Notes under the pieces: generated by a model | The model's database searches: none | What the model saw: only the letters and a program-made list of their open reading frames with translations | What the model was told of the DNA's origin: nothing | Translations under genes and position numbers: made by a program | Origin: Zanthoxylum bungeanum | Lineage: Eukaryota; Streptophyta; Magnoliopsida; Sapindales; Rutaceae | Direction of reading: 5' to 3' | DNA: 64,000 nucleotides | Assembly: GCA_019454045.1 (NCBI GenBank) | Contig: SKCR01021391.1 | Span: forward strand, 1 to 64,000 | Shown here: piece after piece, positions 24,516 to 34,896 of the stretch | How positions within the stretch are numbered: position 1 is the first letter of the stretch | Layout of the letters: each line of letters starts with the position of its first letter

Positions 24516-25268
24516 GGGCGCGGCAAATCATTGTAGCAAAGGTAGCTTTCAAGCATTTTCACCCCTCAAAGTGGAGGACCCTTAATCTCACTTGATAAGC
24601 CCATGCGCAATGCAATATGATGCATGAATTTTCAAAAAGACCTTATGAAGCGAATAACTAAATAAAAGAGGCGCGGCAAAGTACTCCCGTAAAGGTGGTC
24701 TTTTAGGCTCTTTGTCTCTCAAAGAGAGGACCTTTAGACCAACATACTAAGCCCATGCGCAATGTGATATGATGCATGGCCATGTAAGAAGACGTCATAC
24801 TAAACAACAAAATAAAGGGGCGCGGCGAAGTACTACCGTAAAGGTGGCCTTTTGGGGCTCTTTGTCTCTCAAAGAGAGGACCTTTAGACCAACATACTAA
24901 GCCCATGCCCGTCACATCACAATACATGAAATAAAGACAATAAAAGTGTAGGACTTCGTATGCCCGATTGAACGTACATTCAACCCAAACACACTTCGTC
25001 CGGCGCGGCGAAGTAGTGTCACAAATGTGGCCTTTTAGGCTCTTCATCTCTCAAATAGAGGACCTTTGGACTAACTCACTAAGCCCATGCGCTCGATCGC
25101 ATCATACATACAAAAATAAAGACAATCATATCAAACTTAATATGTCTGATTGAACGTGTCTCGCATTCAACCGAACACACATCAATCAGCGCGGAAAAGC
25201 ATCGTGGTAAAGGGCTTTAACCCTTCCCCATAGGGGATCTTTCATTCCACTTACTAAGCCCATGCGCT
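24516..25268. repeat. Five tandem hairpin-forming units, left LTR
   Basis: Five imperfect units starting near 24516, 24669, 24817, 25001 and 25190. Each runs from GGCGCGGC(G/A)AA to TAAGCCCATGCGC and has an inverted repeat between: outer AAAGGT...ACCTTT, inner CTCTTTG...CAAAGAG in units 2 and 3. Unit 5 keeps a stem with different bases (CCCCATAGGGG) and unit 1 uses CCTC...GAGG. Unit spacing varies from about 148 to 189 bp. A matching array is at about 35779-36530. Confidence 0.85.
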
Positions 25269-27118
25269 CGATCGCATCATAACATAAATAAATAACATGC
25301 GGAAATTAAAAGACGGAATAATAAAGTGCGAATAATCAAAATAACATAAAGCGAAATATGCGCCGTTTACTCAAGTGGTACGTGGAGTTGTATCCCAAGT
25401 ACAGACCGCACTACCGTCCATTCGGAATCGGCTACGGAATTTTCGTCTGGGTTTCCATCCTATATACCACGAGAGACGACGTATTTTCCGTTTTAATCAA
25501 TGGCCACAACACACATCACATGCAAACAATTTTCAATAAATAATTAAAACACAATTAAAAGAATCAATAAAAATCAAATAAAAAACAAGTTTGAAAGGTA
25601 CCCTCAGGTCTAACCTTTTAAGTCGTCTTCCGGACTCGCGTTTACAACCGTCGAAAGGGCTATCACTCCGCAACTTTTCCGGTTCACAGGTTTGCATTTT
25701 ACCTTGCTGTTTCGCTGCTCAAGCTACTGTTTTGACTCCGTTTTGCTGCTGTTTCACTGCCGTTTCGCTGCTCAATGTTTCAGGTGCATTTAGGGACTGT
25801 TTGTGTGTGTTTTGGGATGCTGTTTTGATGATTTTTTAAGGGGAATCAGGCTGCTGTTTTTGGACTATTTTGGAAGGGTTTCGGGACAGTTTTTTAGGCT
25901 GCAGTTCGGGATTGAAATCTGGGCAGTGGGGAAAGCTGTGTGCGGCTGTATGGAAGGATGGTTTATTTTTTGAAGGTGAATGTGATAAGGGGGTTGTTGA
26001 ATGGTTTGGGGCAGGTGGCATGAGGCTTGGGTGTTTGTTGAAGTTGCAGTATGTGTGGCGTCCAAGGCGTGATGAGGGAGAGGTTATAGGTTATTTATTA
26101 TTTGGCTGTGGGGGTTTATTTTGTCATTGTTGAAGGGTCGGTGTGGGTGCTTCACGTGGCCAGAGTGAGGGTTTGCAGTGTGTTATGTGCGTGAATTAAA
26201 GGTGGCAGGTGGCTATGCGTGAGGCGTGAAGGGCTGTGAACGGAAGTGGGCTGGTTGTAGGTTTCTGGTGTTGTGTTTTGATCGATCAGTCGTGAGGAGA
26301 ATATGTGTAGCTCGGGGTTTATTCTTTGGTGTTTTCATGAAAGAGAGAGAGATGTGAGGGGTACTTTCGGGAGGGGTGTTAACGTGGTATTTGGCTTAAT
26401 GGTCATTGCCATGAACGAGAGTGAGAGGAGGGATGAGGTTAGGGTTCAGTCTGTGTGTAGGCATTGCATTTTTGCATGTGAAACCCGATGATGAGTCTCA
26501 TTTGGAGGCAGTAGCTTTTGAGTCACGAAAGCCGCGGGAAACGGATATCGGAATGGGAAATTCAGGATAAACAAGCTCACTGTCTTCGTTAGTGCTGCGT
26601 TCATTACTTCGTTCGAACGGCAAACAGATTGCGGGCATTCGTGTCGCGTTCGAGGAAGTGTTCGAACGGTGTCGGTAATTCTGGTTTTGCTGCTAGCCTC
26701 ATACCCCAGCCCATTTAGCCCCCCAAAGCCCATAAAACACATCCCAAATTAAATAAATAAATATTAATTTAATCATTAAGCATTAAATAAAATATTTAAA
26801 ACATTTACCAAACTTAAACTAAAATCATGCCTAATTTAAATAATTTGAATATATTATATACTAAAACTAAAAAGAAAATATGTCTAATTAAAATCAATCC
26901 TAACCAATTAAAACCAATCATATATTTGACTTCCTAATCTAATAAGATAATTACCAATCTAAAATATTTGTATTCCTAAACCAACACAAATTAAATATTA
27001 CAACTTCCTAATTTAAAATATTTTGTCCCCCATCAATCTTGTGTATACCTTTCTTGGAAATCCTAATTGAATACCAAATCCTTTCCTTGTGAGACAAGAA
27101 GAAACCCTAGACATCTTC

Positions 27119-27126
27119 TATATAAA
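27119..27126 (+). promoter_or_regulatory. Solo LTR TATA box
   Basis: TATATAAA, conserved in the full LTRs as complement 29872-29879 and complement 38000-38007. It places the hairpin and TTCGAACG arrays downstream, in the part expected to be transcribed. Confidence 0.65.
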
Positions 27127-28056
27127 CAACCCCTAACCAAAGCCATTTTTCTTCCTTGACACACATAATTCACACCCAAACTCTCTCTAATCTCTTACAA
27201 TTCACGGTATTAGAACCATAACAAAAAAAGAATAATTCTCTTCATCTCACTCTCTCTTGGCCGAGAACCATACATCCACCACAAGCAATAATCCTCCTTA
27301 GCCAAATCAAAACATTCCCCTCCTGCACCGAGAACACATCCCCCCCCATACAGCCCTTACAACCACTAAAACACCCCCTAACAAACACTCAAAAACAGCC
27401 CCTGAATTACCTTAAAACAGCAGCCCAAATCCTTAAAAAACAGTAACATAAAAAACTGCATAGATAATCTTAAAAATAATCACATACAACTGCACTAAGA
27501 ACCCACACAAACTTGGAAGAGTTCATTGAAAACGTTAAAACAGGTGGCCCGAGCAGTGACCAGCAAGACAGAGGCCAAAAAGGAGCAGAACGGAGTTCGA
27601 ACCGCAAGCAAAACAGCAAAGCAGTGAGCTAGGACGCTGAACCAGTGAACCAAAAAAGTTACGGAGCTTTACCCCTTTCGATCTTCGTGAAACGCGAGTC
27701 CGAGAGACGGCTTAAAAGGTTAGACCTGAGGGTACTTTTCACACCCATCTCTACGTGATTTTTGTTGTTTATTTTGGATTATATTTTACTTATTCGTTGA
27801 ATCCTGTTTATGTATGATGTGTGTTGTGGGTATGGGATGAATGAGAAATGTGTTAACTCTCGCGGTATATCGGATGGAAACCCAGACATAAATTTCATAG
27901 CCGATTCCGAATAGACGGTAATATGATCTGTACTCGGACACAACTCCACTTACCGCCTGAGTAAACGGCATTATCTTTTGCCTTGTGTTGCTTTGGTTTG
28001 TTTATTTTTCGTCACTTGAATTCTGTATGTTGTTTATTTATGCATGATTCAATCAA

Positions 28057-28512
28057 GCGCATGGGCTTAGTGAGTTAGTCCAAAGGTCCTCTATTTGAGA
28101 GACGAAGAGCTGAAAAGACCACCTTTGTGACACTACTTCGCCGCGCCGGTTGATGTGTGTTTGGTTGGATGCAAGATATGTTCAATCGGGCATACTTAGT
28201 TTGATATTATTGATTTTATCTTTTTTATGCATGGCTCAATCAAGCGCATGGGCTTAGTAAGTGGAATGAAAGATCCCTTATGGGGAGGGGTTAAAACCCT
28301 TTACCACGATGCTTTGCCGCGCCGGTTGATGTGTGTTCGGATTGGATGTAAGATGTGTTCAATCGGGCACACTTGGTTTTGATATGATTGGCTCTATTTT
28401 TGTATGTGTGATGTGACGCGCATGGGCTTAGTATGTTGGTCTAAAGGTCCTCTCTTTGAGAGACCAAGAGCCCCAAAAGGCCACCTTTACGGCAGTACTT
28501 CGCCGCGCCCCT
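28057..28512 (+). repeat. Three hairpin-forming units, solo LTR
   Basis: Sense-strand units at about 28057-28150, 28244-28324 and 28418-28512, each running GCGCATGGGCTTAGT to CGCCGCGCC. The third has AAAGGTCCTCTCTTTGAGAG on its left arm and CAAGAG plus CACCTTT on its right; the second has CCCTTATGGGGAGGGG instead. Confidence 0.85.
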
Positions 28513-28554
28513 TTATTTTGTTGTTTATGTATTGTGTCCCATTTCATGCATCAG

Positions 28555-28815
28555 GTCTGTTCCCGTTCGAACGCGTTTACGAACGCAACTCGAACGCGCA
28601 TACATTTTGCCTTATCATGCATCAGGTCTCATTTCTGTTCGAATGTGTTAACAAACGCCATACGAACGTGAGCATTCTGTTTCATTTCCGTTCGAACGCG
28701 TTAACAAACGTCATACGAACATGAGCATTCTGTTTCATTTCCGTTCGAACGCGTTAACAAACGCCATACGAACGTGAGCATTCTGTTTCATTTCCGTTCA
28801 AACGCGTTTACGAAC
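28555..28815 (+). repeat. CGTTCGAACG array, solo LTR
   Basis: Five units of about 57 bp with CCGTTCGAACGCGTTAACAA and CATACGAACGTGAGCATTC. The related full LTRs carry three units, so copy number changed within the family. Confidence 0.88.
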
Positions 28816-29592
28816 GCGAACACACTGAACTGAGACATATTCATCACATGCCACGTATAATTGTTTCTTAGGTGATTTTTATAGAACCACACATAGTCAT
28901 TCTTATCTTTGTGCACATAATAATGAAAATCATGTTTATTCCATTAGTTGCGTCGTTTGCCTTAGTCTTGATTTAACGCATTACGATTCATATGCCTATG
29001 CCATGATGACTTTGGAGTATTATTTCTTGTGATATATCGGATGGAAACCCAGACATAAATTCCGTAGCCGATTCTGAATGGACGGTAATGCGGTCTGTAC
29101 TTGGGATACAATTCCACGTATCACTTGGAAGAATGCTCACATGTATGCTTGTGCGGATATTATGTATGCTTGTGTTTTCATGAATATGATATGCTGAATG
29201 AAGTTGTAAGTTCATTGTTACTTTGAGGTATTTTGTTAGACATGTGTTATTAGATATGAGATATATGCGAAATGTATGTATGAGTGTTATTTTGTACCCA
29301 TGAATATAGAAGCATGATATTCTTAGGAAAAGTGTTACTTAAGCCTGATTAAATTATTATGTAAATCCTTTCATTACAAATGGCATAAGTAAGGGACCAT
29401 TCCGAACCCAACGGTTTGAGGTCTTCCCTTGCGAGGGGTGAGTACGGCCTTAAATATCATTTTCCCGGTTCACACCGGGTGGCGACTCCATCATTCTCTG
29501 GTTTAGTCCCCCGTGGCTACTCCGTACTCCCGACCGGGCCGCGAGCCCGGGACAGCATGCGTCGCCCCAGATTTCTGTGTTCCCACACTGTG

Positions 29593-30571
29593 CTTGAGGA
29601 TTTGGTTTTTTTTTATTCGCTGAAAGGAGTAGTTCACGGCTTAGGGCTTTTGTTTGGTCTTCGTGCATTAAGGGTTTGTGTTTGATGGCTTACGCATGAG
29701 TTAGTTTGCTTAGGGTGTGTGTATGGCTTTAGGGTTTTGGCTTGTTTATGAAGATGATGGACGCGTAGTGAGTAGTGAGGGACGAAGGTTGTGCGCGTAT
29801 ATGAGAGAGAGAGAGGGCTGCTGGTATTCGAGAGAGAGATTGGAGATGAGGGGTGGCTAGGTTAGGTCATGTTTATATAGAAGAGAGCTAGGGTTTGTCC
29901 TTGTCTCACAAGGAAGGGATCTTGCATTCAATTTAGGATTTGGTCTTAAGGAAAGTCAAAGATTGAAGGGGGACAAGGTTAATTCAAATTAGGAAGGTGA
30001 TATCTTTAATTGGTGTTGATTAGGCATTTAATTTGTTAGATTAGGAAGTCAATATTTTAGATTGATATATAATTTTATTTAGTTAGGAATACTTATATTT
30101 GATTTGTTTAAATTAGGCATATACTTATTTTATGTTTGGTAAATATTTTATTTATTTATTTAATTAATATAATTAATATTTTATTTAGTTAATGTTTTAA
30201 TTTAATTAATAATTATTTAATTTGGGGTGTGTATTAAAGGCTATGGGCGTGTGGGCCTTGGTTAGGTGGGTGGGCTTGGCTAGGTGTTTTGATGTTTTAA
30301 TTATTTTAATTTGTGACATACATTAATTATTTCTTTGGATTGGGCTTGGACTAAGGTTAAGTGATTTGCGGGGTTTTGGGCCGAGAATAAATTTTAAAAC
30401 GGAACACCAACAAGTAACCCGAAGCTAAACCAGCGAACTTAATCCGACTATGAGTCAATTCTTGACTCCTCCTTTCCGACATCTGTTTCCCGCGGTTTCC
30501 GCGACTTAAAAGGTAGTGCCTCCAAATGAGACTCATCATCGGGTTTCACATGCAAAAATGCAATGCCTACA
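29593..30571 (-). repeat. Ogre-like 3' LTR, second part
   Basis: Continues the LTR after the solo insertion and ends ...AATGCCTACA at 30571. Includes the TATA box (complement 29872-29879). With 23633-26455 it totals 3802 bp, the same as the other LTR. Confidence 0.93.
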
Positions 30572-30585
30572 GTCGCCCCCACTTT
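30572..30585 (-). promoter_or_regulatory. Ogre-like polypurine tract
   Basis: The complement reads AAAGTGGGGGCGAC directly against the 3' LTR, as needed for plus-strand DNA priming. Confidence 0.85.
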
Positions 30586-30659
30586 GATGGGACTTGTGCA
30601 GTGTGTGACTTTGAACAATCCTATCAAAGTTATGCAATGCATTTTCACTTACCTGGCTC

Positions 30660-31205
30660 GTCTGATGCCTCGAGCTGAGTTGGTGCTGCAAGTGGACCTC
30701 GATCCTGGGACGCATCCCAATAACTGCAACCGACAACGGGGGCACCTCGACCCTGGGCATCTCGACCCAACACCGCTGATAATAGGGACCTCGCCCTCGA
30801 ACTGATGATGTAGTGGGCACCTCGACCCTGGGCACCTCGACCCGGAACTACAACTGACAACGGAGGCACCTCGACCCTGGGCACCTCGACCCAACACCGC
30901 TGAAAATAGGGACCTCGCCCTCGAACTGAAGATGTAGTGGGCACCTCGACCCGGAACTACAACTGACAACGGGGGCACCTCGACCCTGGGCACCTCGACC
31001 CAACACCGCTAACAATAGGGACCTCGCCCTCGAACTGATGATGTAGTGGGAACCTCGACCCTGGGCACCTCGACCCGGAACTACAACTGACAACGGGGGC
31101 ACCTCGACCCTGGGCACCTCGACCCAACACCGCTGACAATAGGGACATCGCCCTCGAACTGATGATGTAGTGGGCACCTCGACCCGGAACTACAACTGAC
31201 AACGG
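30660..31205. repeat. Minisatellite in Ogre-like 3' region
   Basis: Four to five imperfect units of about 107-125 bp built from GGCACCTCGACCC, CAACACCGCTGA and GGGACCTCGCCCTCGAACTG; length varies with presence of an extra 15-bp CCTGGGCACCTCGAC block. Several minus-strand frames stay open through the array (30536-31202) only because the repeat has no stops; I do not regard them as genes. Confidence 0.88.
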
Positions 31206-31471
31206 GGCCTCGCCCTCAAGATGATATGGGCCTCACCCACAAGCCGACATGATATGGGCCTCGCCCCTTTGGGACTCATCCCCAAAGACTGAAATTGCAT
31301 TGACGCTGCTTGGCTTATTTCTGCCGCTTTCTCCTTTCTTTGAACCTGCGAACACAAAAAAAAACAAACACGAAGAGAATGCAATGTTACGTGTATGCAT
31401 GAATGATTTTCTGATTCTGTTGGGTTAGGTCTTCTGCCAATTCCCGTAGTGATTGCTCGGTCTTCTCTCCC
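31206..31471. other. Ogre-like 3' non-coding region
   Basis: Contains two GATATGGGCCTC(A/G)CCC blocks and the sequence just downstream of the integrase stop, including GTTACGTGTATGCATGAATGA, which recurs at about 32002-32026. Confidence 0.6.
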
Positions 31472-31918
31472 TCAGGCAAAGTATTGCTTTAATCTGTCTA
31501 CGTTGATCGGTTCGGTGAACTCGTTTCCCTCCAAATCTGATAGCTTCACTGCTCCATTTCCCATTACCTTCTGCACTATGTAAGGTCCTTCCCAGTTAGG
31601 TCTGAATTTTCCTCTTGGATCTGTCGTCGACGGCCTCGACTGCTTAAGTACCATATCACCCTTTCTGATCTTGGTGGGACGTACTTTCTTGTTGAATGCC
31701 CGGGCTAGTCTCTTCTGATACAACTGCATGTGATACAAAGACTTCGTTCTCTTCTCATCCAATAGTGCTAACTGATCAAACCTCTGTGCGGCCCAATCCT
31801 GTTCCGGTAATTCTGCCTCTGTTAATACCCTCATAGACTGTATCTCCACTTCTACCGGCAATACTGCTTCCATTCCATAGACCAAAGAGTAAGATGTGGC
31901 CCCTGTTGCTGTCCTGAT
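31472..31918 (-). pseudogene. Ogre-like integrase C-terminal fragment
   Basis: From about 31918 leftward the frame reads ATGATSYSLVYGMEAVLP, then RTKSLYHMQLYQKRLARAFN, KGDMVLKQ and FRPNWEGPYIVQKV, ending NVDRLKQYFA and a stop at 31472. This is the end of a gypsy integrase core and its C-terminal module. The catalytic DDE core is absent: the fragment is joined at about 31918 to 3' non-coding sequence. Confidence 0.85.
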
Positions 31919-32200
31919 TGGTTTGTCTTTGTCGCTTTCTCTCTTTCTGCTTCAAAACCTGTGAATACAAAGCAAAACAAACACAAAAGAATGCAAAGTA
32001 TGTTACGTGTATGCATGCATGCATGAATGAGTTTCCTATCCCGTTGGGTTAGGTCTCCCGCCAATTCTTTCTCAGGCAAAATACTGCTTCAACCTTTCCA
32101 CTTTAATCGGCTCGGTGAACTCATTCCCTTCCAAGTCTGATAGTCTTACTGCCCCATTTCTCAATTTCTTAATGATCACCATATCTTTTCTGCTTGCTGC
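31919..32200 (-). pseudogene. Second copy of integrase tail and 3' flank
   Basis: Repeats the end of the previous entry: complement about 32070-32165 encodes RNGAVRLSDLEGNEFTEPI, then KVERLKQYFA, followed on the left by the same GTTACGTGTATGCATG flank. The upstream part is missing. Two truncated tails in tandem suggest unequal recombination or template switching that deleted most of pol. Confidence 0.8.
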
Positions 32201-32449
32201 TTTCGGGAATTCCCCGTGTTCTAAACATCACTGAATTTCATAGTACCAAGGTTGAATGCTTTTCTCAAATATACTCATGTTGCCGGTTGAAAGGAAGAGA
32301 TTCAGGCAAGTAAGCAAAACGAACGTCTTTATTATCATTAAGAAAAGGTTCGAACGAAGAGACAAAATCAATGTCTATATTAAAAATGCAGGATCAAATA
32401 AACTTGGAGGAATAACTTCATCATTCGCAGCATTGCCTTCTTCATTGGC
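32201..32449. other. Sequence between gag and integrase remnants
   Basis: About 250 bp with no recognisable protease or RT motif. The 98-codon plus-strand ORF here is antisense and featureless. The pol deletion lies in this interval. Confidence 0.5.
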
Positions 32450-33756
32450 CTATGGTTCTCCACCGTTGTCATCCCCTATTCCTATGAATGAAGCTGAGTG
32501 GTTGAGAGTTTGGAGGACAAGGGTTTCGGGTAGGCCAGAGTTGATCATGTAGTTGGGTAGGGGATTTCTGTGTGCGTTGGGTTGTTCTCTTTCTGGGTCA
32601 GGTATTTTGTGGGAGTCAATGAGGTTTTGGATCTCATGCCTAAGGCGGGTGCAGCTATCAGTTCCGTGACCCCTTCTCCGATGGAAGTGACAATACAGGC
32701 TTAGGTCAAGGTTGGGTGGTACAGGGTTTGGAATTGGTTTAGCCTCTAAGGGTTCCAGAAGTCCTTGCGCCTTCAGCTTTTCGAACACCCTTGAAAGAGG
32801 CTTACCAAGGTTGGAAAATCGCCTACTTTTGATGGCAGTGACCTCAGCGGTAGCGGGCTTGGTCCCTGAAGGTCCCTCAATATTCCTTCTATTCTGGCAA
32901 TAGAACTTTCTGTTTTCAGCCTCTTCTTCTTCAATATCCATAACCGTTCCCTCAATTGTCGGAAATCCGTAATCATCGAAGTCATCCTCCGCAGCTTACC
33001 ATAAATGGAGGGCTTAGTACCCTTGATGATCATTTTGATCTGGTCTTTCTCAGAGGGCCGAGTCTGTATCTTCAGAAGCTGGCTTCTCCAGCGGTCTACA
33101 TACTCCTTGAAGCTTTCTTCCGGCTTCTGCTTAGTGTTCTCCAAATCACGGAGTGACAAGTCAATCTCTAAGTCTGTAACATACTGCTTCAGAAAAGCAT
33201 CAGCTAGTTTCCTCCAATCTTCCTTAACCTTCTTCTCAAGGCTATGATACCACACTACGGGTGCCCCCTCAAGTGACATCCCAAACATCTTCTGAGCTTG
33301 GCGCTGTGTTAGGCCCACTGAACTCATAACTGAGACATATTGTCGGAGGTGGACCCTCGGATCCCCATTCCCATTGAACTTGGTCATATCCGGCATCTTG
33401 AACTGAGCAGACAGCTGTTCCTCAAAAGCCATCGCCTCATAGTCTAGTAATTCTTCGTCCTTACCCTTCATCTTACGGGTAACTGACTCAACCTGATCCC
33501 GAAGCTTCTGAAATTCTGCCTGAGACCCAATCACTCTGCCTGTTGCATACTCTGCCATGTCATCATCAAAAGTGGGGATATCATCCCCCAACCCATTCGA
33601 AGGCTCCTCACGTCTTACATTCTCAGAGTTTCCCCCAGCACGGGGCACAGCCATATTTGTCTTGGCAGTAGTCAAGGCTTGCAATTGTTCAGTAATCTTG
33701 GCGAAACCATTCTCCAACTGATCTATTCGGGATACTTCATTATCGGATGTACTCAT
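32450..33756 (-). pseudogene. Ogre-like gag (one frameshift)
   Basis: Likely start MSTSDNEVSRIDQLENGF at 33756 (the open frame extends to 33858 but that part overlaps leader text). The core has FKMPDMTKFNGNGDPRVHLR, QKMFGMSLEGAPVVWYHSL and PEESFKEYVDRWR, the standard gypsy gag order. A frameshift near 32940 moves reading into the 32450-32941 frame, which carries the zinc motif CHFHRRRGHGTDSC near 32680 and ends at a stop after GIGDDNGGEP. About 435 residues in all. Only one clear lesion, in keeping with a young element. No protease follows. Confidence 0.88.
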
Positions 33757-33859
33757 ATCTGTTACCGGTCTTTTAGTGAGTCTTCTCTCTTCCCTAACCC
33801 AACGGGAATCTATGATGGCTTTTTGAACACAAGGGTGCATGAGATGCATGTATAACATA

Positions 33860-34873
33860 CTAAATCAACTAAAATTTTCAAAAAAATCAGTCCATTATCA
33901 TTTTAGAAGCTTTTGGGCTAACTGTCATAGGAGTGAACTCGTCCCAGTTTAAATGGCCCAACGAGTTCACATCTCATGGCAAGGAGTCCAACTAAATCCA
34001 AATGGTAATGTTCCGAACACAAGCACAAAGTGGCCCATCAACACTTAGAAGCCTTTGGCCCAATCATCATAAAATACGTTCTTGTCCCAGTTTAAATGGC
34101 CAACCAAGCCCATATCCCATGACAAATGGTCCAAATGGATCCAAACGACGATGTTCCCAAACACAAGCATAAAAGAAAGATAATGCAAACATAAAACAAT
34201 AATTTCTACAGAATGGCTCATCAACAATTCAGAAGCTTTGGGCCCAATGGTCATAAGGTACGAACTCGCCCCAATTTAAATGGCCCAGCAAGTTCGCATT
34301 TCTGACAATAGTCCAACTGCATCCAAATGAGGATGGTCCACAAGCACATACTCAAGGAAATAATTGTTACTTTAACCATACAACCCTGGTCTATGGGTGG
34401 GTTCGCAGGAGTGTAGACAAAGGCTCTCATCGGCGAAGGATGGCCCACAACTAGGTCTCCCCAATCAAGGGTTCGAGCAACCAAGTGAGCGCACCCTTTT
34501 TTATACACTAAGGTACGTGCAAATGAGCTATGGTGTGTGACTGACTGTCAAATGGATTTCCCATTGTAGATTCCCCAGAGGGAAGGTGGAGCGAGGCTCA
34601 CTTAAATACCCAAGCCTCTTAGGCTCTTATCGCTTGGTATCAGGAATATACAATGAGTCCTCTAAATTAGTCCATCACAATAGGCTACTAGTAGATGGCT
34701 ATCTAGGTGCCTTCACAGCTTTTCCTTCTAGAAAGGTAGTGAGTGAAGGAAGACACCAAACCATTACCTAGCCTCAAAATGCCTTTGATTAAACCCCCAT
34801 TTTATCCACTATAGACACGGTCAATTAGAACATAAATCCAAACATTACAAGACAATATTTCGGGGCCGATTCT
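33860..34873 (-). other. Ogre-like leader with three tandem repeats
   Basis: Non-coding sequence between PBS and gag. Three imperfect units start near 33904, 34047 and 34230, each with AGAAGC(T/C)TTTGG, CC(C/A)A(G/A)TTTAAATGGCC and a CCAAA(T/C)G(A/G) block. The remainder (34344-34873) holds no recognisable feature. Confidence 0.7.
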
Positions 34874-34893
34874 CTATCCCAGTGGAGTCGCCA
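34874..34893 (-). promoter_or_regulatory. Ogre-like primer binding site
   Basis: The complement reads TGGCGACTCCACTGGGATAG, three bases inside the 5' LTR. Sites starting TGGCGACTC are described for Ogre elements and attributed to tRNA-Arg; the exact tRNA is my inference. Confidence 0.8.
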
Positions 34894-34896
34894 GAC

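Larger units (their letters stand above)
23633..26455 (-). repeat. Ogre-like 3' LTR, first part
   Basis: Begins TGTGGGAACACAG on the plus strand and is nearly identical to 34897 onward. It contains the TTCGAACG array and the hairpin-repeat array. Interrupted after CTGTG (26451-26455) by the solo LTR. Confidence 0.95.
26456..29587 (+). mobile_element. Solo LTR of the Ogre-like family, opposite orientation
   Basis: TGTAGGCATTGC to GTTCCCACA, 3132 bp, flanked by the 5-bp duplication CTGTG (26451-26455 and 29588-29592). It is the reverse orientation of the LTR it sits in, has no interior or second LTR, and shows more divergence from the host LTR than the two host LTRs show from each other. It arose by recombination between the LTRs of an element that had inserted into its relative. 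Confidence 0.92.

Noticed and set aside
24703..25047. ORFs with MGLVCWSKGPLFERQRAPKG repeats in the Ogre-like LTRs
   Set aside because: They follow the hairpin-repeat DNA units, recur in both strands and LTR copies, and lie in non-coding LTR sequence.
24285..28815. CRISPR-like array suggested by regular TTCGAACG and hairpin units
   Set aside because: Units are direct LTR-internal repeats with related spacers, in a plant retroelement; no cas genes and no unique spacers.
30536..31202. Overlapping minus-strand ORFs with repeated VPRVEVPPLS / RGAQGRGA text
   Set aside because: They are translations of a stop-free DNA minisatellite in several frames at once; no start context, no domain and no relation to the gag-pol frame.
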